DNA of 43,197 nucleotides. Origin: an uncultured Bacteroidota bacterium. GTDB lineage: Bacteria; Bacteroidota; Bacteroidia; Flavobacteriales; Flavobacteriaceae. The stretch is from positions 1 to 43,197 of the forward strand of contig CACGNO010000007.1 in the NCBI GenBank assembly GCA_902574335.1, read 5' to 3'. This document shows positions 39,273-43,197 of this stretch, piece after piece. Numbering within the stretch: position 1 is the first letter of the stretch; each line of letters starts with the position of its first letter. The notes beneath the pieces are model-generated. The model was not told the origin of the DNA. It worked only from the letters and a program-made list of their open reading frames with translations, and did not search any database. Both the position numbers and the translations under genes were made by a program.

Positions 39273-40709
39273 ATGAAAAATATAATTTTTCTTATATGCT
39301 TATTTCTTTTTTCTTGTAATTCACAGAAAAATGACTTACCAAATGTAATTATCATTTTTGCTGATGACCTTGGATACAATGATATAAGTTTTCATGGAAC
39401 AAGTGATATTAGTACACCTAATATTGATAATATTGGAAATAATGGTGTTTTTTTTACAAGTGGATATTTAACTACTCCATTTTGCTCACCAAGCAGGGCT
39501 GGTTTAATAACTGGACGATATCCAGACTATTTTGGATATGGTAGAAATATTTTATTTGCTCCAAAAGATCCAAATATGGGTTTGCCAATATCGGAGTTTA
39601 CCATTGCAGACCTTTTCAAAACCAAAGATTATAAAACTGGAATTATTGGAAAGTGGCATTTGGGAGCACATGAGTCATTAAGGCCGAACAGCCGTGGTTT
39701 TGATGAATTTTTTGGACACCTTACAGGCGGTCACAGATACTTACCTGAGGAGTTAACTCTTCAAGATGAAAGAGAGGTAAAAGCTCACAACCAAGCTTAT
39801 CGTACCAAGATTTTAAGAAATAATACCCGAGTTGAGATAGATGATTATTTAACTGATGAATTTAGTGATGAAGCCGTAAAATTCATTGAAAATAATTCAG
39901 ATAATCCTTTCTTTTTGTACTTACCCTACAATGCGCCTCATGGTCCAATTCAGGCACCAGATGAATATGTCGATAGGTTCCCAAATATTAAAAATCCATT
40001 AAGAAAGATTTATGCTGGTATGATTAGTTCAATGGATGATGGAGTGGGTAAAATAATTGATAAATTAAAAGAAGAAAACATCTATGATAATACCATAGTG
40101 TTCTTTCTTTCTGATAATGGCGCACCTAAAAAAAAATGGACGGATAAAGATGGAGCCAATTCACCTTTTAGTGGTTACAAAGGAAGTGATTTAGGTGAAG
40201 GTGGTGTAAGAACACCATTTTTTATGCAATGGCCAAACAAAATAGAGGCGAAAACTGAGTATGATAATCCAGTAAGTTCGTTTGATATTTTTGCAACCAT
40301 CAAATCAATTATTAATCCTGATTTAAATTTGCCTAATCAAATTCACGGGAAAAATATTTTACCATATGTTTTGGGTGAAAAAACTGGTGTTCCCCACGAA
40401 AGTCTATTTTGGAAAATTAATGGAGATTTCAAAATTGAAAATAATGATACTTTAAGAGGAAAACCTAGATTTGCTATAAGATCTAATAATTATAAAATGA
40501 TTGTTGATCAAGATGGTAACAATTTCCTTTATGACCTTGACAATGATATCTCTGAAAAAAATAATATTGCTTCAGAATTCCCTGAAATTGCAAGTGAACT
40601 AAGACAAAAAATTGATAATTGGAATAAAAAAACCATCCATCCAGTTTTTTTGGGATTAGCTAATAATCAACTTTACAACAAATTAAATCCTGACCGTTTC
40701 AAATATTAA
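39273..40709 (+). CDS. Sulfatase lipoprotein (second of four)
   Basis: A 478-residue type I sulfatase with a lipoprotein signal (MKNIIFLICLFLFSC, lipid site Cys15). Asp31/Asp32 are in FADDLGY, the formylglycine site is Cys71 in CSPSRAGLITG, and GKWHLG, RGFDEFFGHLTGGH and LSDNGAP follow in normal order. The frame is open from a TTG at 39249, but the ATG at 39273 gives the proper signal peptide. It is read opposite to its neighbours: its ATG is 41 bases from the divergent first sulfatase and its stop touches that of the convergent third one. Substrate unknown; the GGH region is shared by several glycan sulfatase subfamilies. Confidence 0.92.
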   Translation: MKNIIFLICLFLFSCNSQKNDLPNVIIIFADDLGYNDISFHGTSDISTPNIDNIGNNGVFFTSGYLTTPFCSPSRAGLITGRYPDYFGYGRNILFAPKDPNMGLPISEFTIADLFKTKDYKTGIIGKWHLGAHESLRPNSRGFDEFFGHLTGGHRYLPEELTLQDEREVKAHNQAYRTKILRNNTRVEIDDYLTDEFSDEAVKFIENNSDNPFFLYLPYNAPHGPIQAPDEYVDRFPNIKNPLRKIYAGMISSMDDGVGKIIDKLKEENIYDNTIVFFLSDNGAPKKKWTDKDGANSPFSGYKGSDLGEGGVRTPFFMQWPNKIEAKTEYDNPVSSFDIFATIKSIINPDLNLPNQIHGKNILPYVLGEKTGVPHESLFWKINGDFKIENNDTLRGKPRFAIRSNNYKMIVDQDGNNFLYDLDNDISEKNNIASEFPEIASELRQKIDNWNKKTIHPVFLGLANNQLYNKLNPDRFKY

Positions 40710-42206
40710 TTAGAATGGATTCATATCATTAATATATTCGTTCTTGTTTACTTTTCCAGAGATAAGATTTTTATCAATTAAAAACATTAAACTATCTACA
40801 TATTTTTGGTCATAGTAAGGATTTAATCTGCTCGGAATTGGAGCATTATTAGTTTTTCTCCAATTATTTAAATCAATTAAAAGTTCATTCTTTTTTTCTT
40901 TGTTGATTTCGGAAAGGTTTTCAGACTCTGAGACGTCTTTTTCAAGATCGTATAATTCAAATTTATTATCCTCATAATAATGATGTAATTTCCAGTTGTC
41001 TTTAATTATAACTGTACCTGGTCTGGTTCTAAACAATGGGTCTGTTCCATTGTCGAGTTGAACTCTGTAAGGTTCTAAATAAACAGGAAAATGAAAATAT
41101 AGTTCTCTCTTTTTGAGTTTTTCTCCTTTAAAAATTGGAGTTAAATCTTCTCCATCTAAATCAATACTTTCGTTGTAACCAACTAATTTTTTAATTGTAG
41201 GGTAGAAGTCTAAATTAGAAACTCTCTCATAGGACTCTGTTTTGGCTTCAATTTTTCCTTTCCATGAAAAAATCATTGGAACTTTAATCCCACCTTCATA
41301 ATATGATCCTTTACCTGCCCTTAAAGGATATTGGTTTGAAATTGCTCTAATTCCACCATTATCTGATGTAAATATGATTAGTGTGTTTTCAGATAAATTA
41401 AGTGCATCAATTTTATCCAGTATTTTTCCTATGTTTTCATCTAAAGATTGAATCATTCCAGCGTAGTCTGCACGGTTGTGAAACTCATTAGATTCCTTAT
41501 TACTATATTTTTTTTGATAATCTGGTTTTGACTGAATTGGGGTGTGTACAGAGAAAAAAGGGACATAGGCAAAAAAATTATTTTCTTTATTTACATCAAT
41601 GAATTTAACAACTTCATCACCAATTCGATCAGTTAAATATTCCCCTTTCGGTTCATTTTCTAACTGTGGGTTTGGGTATGGTGCGAAATAACCACCAGGT
41701 CCTCCATGTCTGTTACCACCTATATTAACGTCAAATCCGCTTTGCTCCGGATGGAAACCAACATCACCTAAATGCCATTTACCAAAATGGCCATTTGTAT
41801 AACCCATCTCTTTTAGCATTTCTGGAATTACAAAAAAATCTAAGTCAAGAGTGCTTTTTGTTTCAATTGGAATAATTTTTCTAGTTTTTCTACTACCTCT
41901 ATCAGAATTTCTAACGGTATAAATTCCGTGTTCAGTGTGGTATTTTCCTGAAAGCATTGTTGCTCTACTAGGTGCACAATTTGCAGATGAAGCATAGCCA
42001 TTATAAAATGTCATACCAGATTTTGAAAGTTTATCAATATTTGGGGTCTCATAGTATTCTGAACCCATGTATGATAGATCAGACCAGCCTAAATCATCTG
42101 CCACAATTAAAACAATATTTGGCTTCTCTAAGCTTTCTTTATTACAAGAATTAAGAAGCATTAAAAGCAATAAAAAAATTAATTTTTTAAGTATTTGACT
42201 ATTCAT
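40710..42206 (-). CDS. Sulfatase lipoprotein (third of four)
   Basis: A 498-residue type I sulfatase with a lipoprotein signal (lipid site Cys21 in LMLLNSCN). Asp37/Asp38 in VADDLGWSD, the modification site Cys77 in CAPSRATMLSGK, GKWHLGDVGFHPEQSGFD, NRHGGPGGYF and TSDNGG are as in exo-acting glycan sulfatases. The glycine-rich GGPGGYFAPY segment sets it apart from the other two. Its ATG overlaps the stop of the fourth sulfatase by 8 bases, so these two are co-transcribed. The regulatory region is upstream of the window edge. Confidence 0.92.
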   Translation of the reverse strand: MNSQILKKLIFLLLLMLLNSCNKESLEKPNIVLIVADDLGWSDLSYMGSEYYETPNIDKLSKSGMTFYNGYASSANCAPSRATMLSGKYHTEHGIYTVRNSDRGSRKTRKIIPIETKSTLDLDFFVIPEMLKEMGYTNGHFGKWHLGDVGFHPEQSGFDVNIGGNRHGGPGGYFAPYPNPQLENEPKGEYLTDRIGDEVVKFIDVNKENNFFAYVPFFSVHTPIQSKPDYQKKYSNKESNEFHNRADYAGMIQSLDENIGKILDKIDALNLSENTLIIFTSDNGGIRAISNQYPLRAGKGSYYEGGIKVPMIFSWKGKIEAKTESYERVSNLDFYPTIKKLVGYNESIDLDGEDLTPIFKGEKLKKRELYFHFPVYLEPYRVQLDNGTDPLFRTRPGTVIIKDNWKLHHYYEDNKFELYDLEKDVSESENLSEINKEKKNELLIDLNNWRKTNNAPIPSRLNPYYDQKYVDSLMFLIDKNLISGKVNKNEYINDMNPF

Positions 42207-43197
42207 TATTTGTTAAGTAATTCATTCTTCTGTTTACTAATGCATTTTCATTTCTAATTGGAGGAAACCAATCATCAGGAAAAACTTCTTTACCAAGTTT
42301 TAATTTATAATTCGAGTCTTTTGTTTTCAGATTTGCTAAAGTATTCAACATAAGGTTTGCTTCTGCTTCAAAATTAGATCTTTCTAATAGTGAATTAATT
42401 TTTGAATCACTGATCTCAATGTTGTTTAATAGCATAAACTCTGCAGCTCTCATCCTTACTAAGTTTTCTGAGTCATTTTCAAAAATGAAATTTATCTTCT
42501 CATTATTTTCTAATGCCAGATCTCCAAATGTTGAACTAACTATTAATCCCCAATATCTAACCCAAGGATTATCATTATTTAATGCATCTTTTATTTGAGA
42601 AGAAACTTCATCATAATCATATAGCATCAGGTCCGAAATTTCAATAAGACTTTTAATCAAATCCCTATTTTTTTCAGAATAATCAACAACATCATTTAGT
42701 CCATTCTGTAACAAATGTGGTTCTGGAAGAAAACTTAAATCGTTAATTGAAACCAAATGATTGTTTAATTCACCCCTTAAATCTATTAATGTTTCATTAT
42801 AATTTTTGTCATTAGCTAAGTTGTTGGTTTCGTGTGGGTCTTCATCAATATTGTAAAGTGCTTCTGGTGCTCTAGCTTTAAAAAATTGACTTTGAACTTC
42901 ATTTAACTTTCCTTCACTGAAAAGCTTATACCATTCTTTATAAGCTAGCATTTTGTATCTGTAGAAATTATATAATCCATCAACATTAAATGGTTGATAA
43001 TTTCTCATGTATTTAAATTTGCCTTTTCTTACAGATCGAACTAAATCATATTTTTCATCAAATCTATCAGCATACCCAAAAGTTATATTTTGTTTTTCAA
43101 GATTTTGTTTTTTTAAACCCTTTCCCAAAAATGGTTTTCCGTCAACTGACTTTGGAATTTCAACACCTGCTATTGAAAGCACAGTTGGAACTAAATC
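42199..43197 (-). CDS. Sulfatase with helical-repeat C-terminus, partial (N-terminus outside window)
   Basis: Only the C-terminal 332 residues lie in the window; the frame is open to the last base. The visible start reads DLVPTVLSIAGVEIP, the usual region after the catalytic domain of type I sulfatases, then YDLVRSVRKGKFKYMRNYQPF and YNIDEDPHETNNLA, the sulfatase C-terminal subdomain. The last 150 residues look like HEAT-type helices (NDNPWVRYWGLIVSS, LVRMRAAEFMLLNN). This layout is seen in Bacteroidota proteins similar to N-sulfoglucosamine sulfohydrolase. The signature with the formylglycine cysteine is not visible, so activity is unproved. Confidence 0.88.
   Translation of the reverse strand, partial: DLVPTVLSIAGVEIPKSVDGKPFLGKGLKKQNLEKQNITFGYADRFDEKYDLVRSVRKGKFKYMRNYQPFNVDGLYNFYRYKMLAYKEWYKLFSEGKLNEVQSQFFKARAPEALYNIDEDPHETNNLANDKNYNETLIDLRGELNNHLVSINDLSFLPEPHLLQNGLNDVVDYSEKNRDLIKSLIEISDLMLYDYDEVSSQIKDALNNDNPWVRYWGLIVSSTFGDLALENNEKINFIFENDSENLVRMRAAEFMLLNNIEISDSKINSLLERSNFEAEANLMLNTLANLKTKDSNYKLKLGKEVFPDDWFPPIRNENALVNRRMNYLTNNE

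Noticed and set aside
42199-43182. A complete gene starting at a GTG at 43182
   Set aside because: The frame stays open to the window edge and upstream codons read DLVPT, part of the normal sulfatase sequence. The GTG is an internal valine.

Overview
The window looks like chromosomal DNA of an AT-rich, gene-dense member of the Bacteroidota, most likely a marine flavobacterium. The signs are the flavobacterial forms of core proteins (CTP synthase, MnmA, the large-loop heme A synthase, bifunctional Rsh), the neighbourhood rsh-fur-purA-OstA-like, the tandem DUF368 genes with aroE and a DUF349 protein, N-terminal lipoprotein signals, and several matches to the Bacteroidota -7 promoter element TAnnTTTG. 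Genes are packed tightly. Many neighbours overlap by 1-35 bases, several convergent pairs have no gap, and no stretch longer than about 160 bases lacks a protein gene. I saw no tRNA, rRNA, CRISPR array or insertion sequence.

Bases 1-12671 hold housekeeping genes: guaA, a LysM protein with a binding-protein-like domain, pyrG, yidC and mnmA on the plus strand; lysA on the minus strand; sucC and a small heat-shock protein on the plus strand; and uvrB on the minus strand. A strong hairpin terminator is shared by the convergent hsp20 and uvrB ends. Bases 12746-13816 hold an uncharacterised protein in which I see protein-kinase-like motifs. Bases 13813-17586 (minus) carry a heme A synthase split into two ORFs, then cca, tsaC-like and dapD. 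Bases 17660-19403 (plus) are ruvX-def-mazG.

Bases 19404-31922 (minus) form two long gene runs. One is trmH-rsh-fur-purA-OstA/LptA-like-class III aminotransferase. The other is a TPR protein, two DUF368 (PopT-like) membrane proteins, aroE and a DUF349 protein. Cysteine desulfurase (plus) and an M23 peptidase (minus) follow, then a small coiled-coil gene and zapA (plus). Directly after zapA lies a strong candidate 6S RNA (about 35429-35580), recognised by a closing terminal stem, a conserved core sequence and a following U-run.

From 35564 to the window end the content changes to a carbohydrate-use locus. A minus-strand operon of sulfatase-galE-galK sits beside three more sulfatases, the last running off the edge. 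Three of the four show lipoprotein signals and Cys-type sulfatase signatures, and the fourth is seen only in its C-terminal part. The likely role is desulfation of a sulfated galactose-containing glycan outside the cytoplasm, with the freed galactose entering through GalK and GalE. No glycoside hydrolase, SusC/SusD pair, galT or sulfatase-maturing enzyme is visible, so the locus is only partly seen.

The points most worth checking are the heme A synthase split exactly between its two four-helix halves, the kinase-like orphan protein, the 6S RNA whose 3' end lies antisense to the galK end, the sulfatase-galE-galK operon, and a Fur protein that lacks the usual structural-zinc cysteines.
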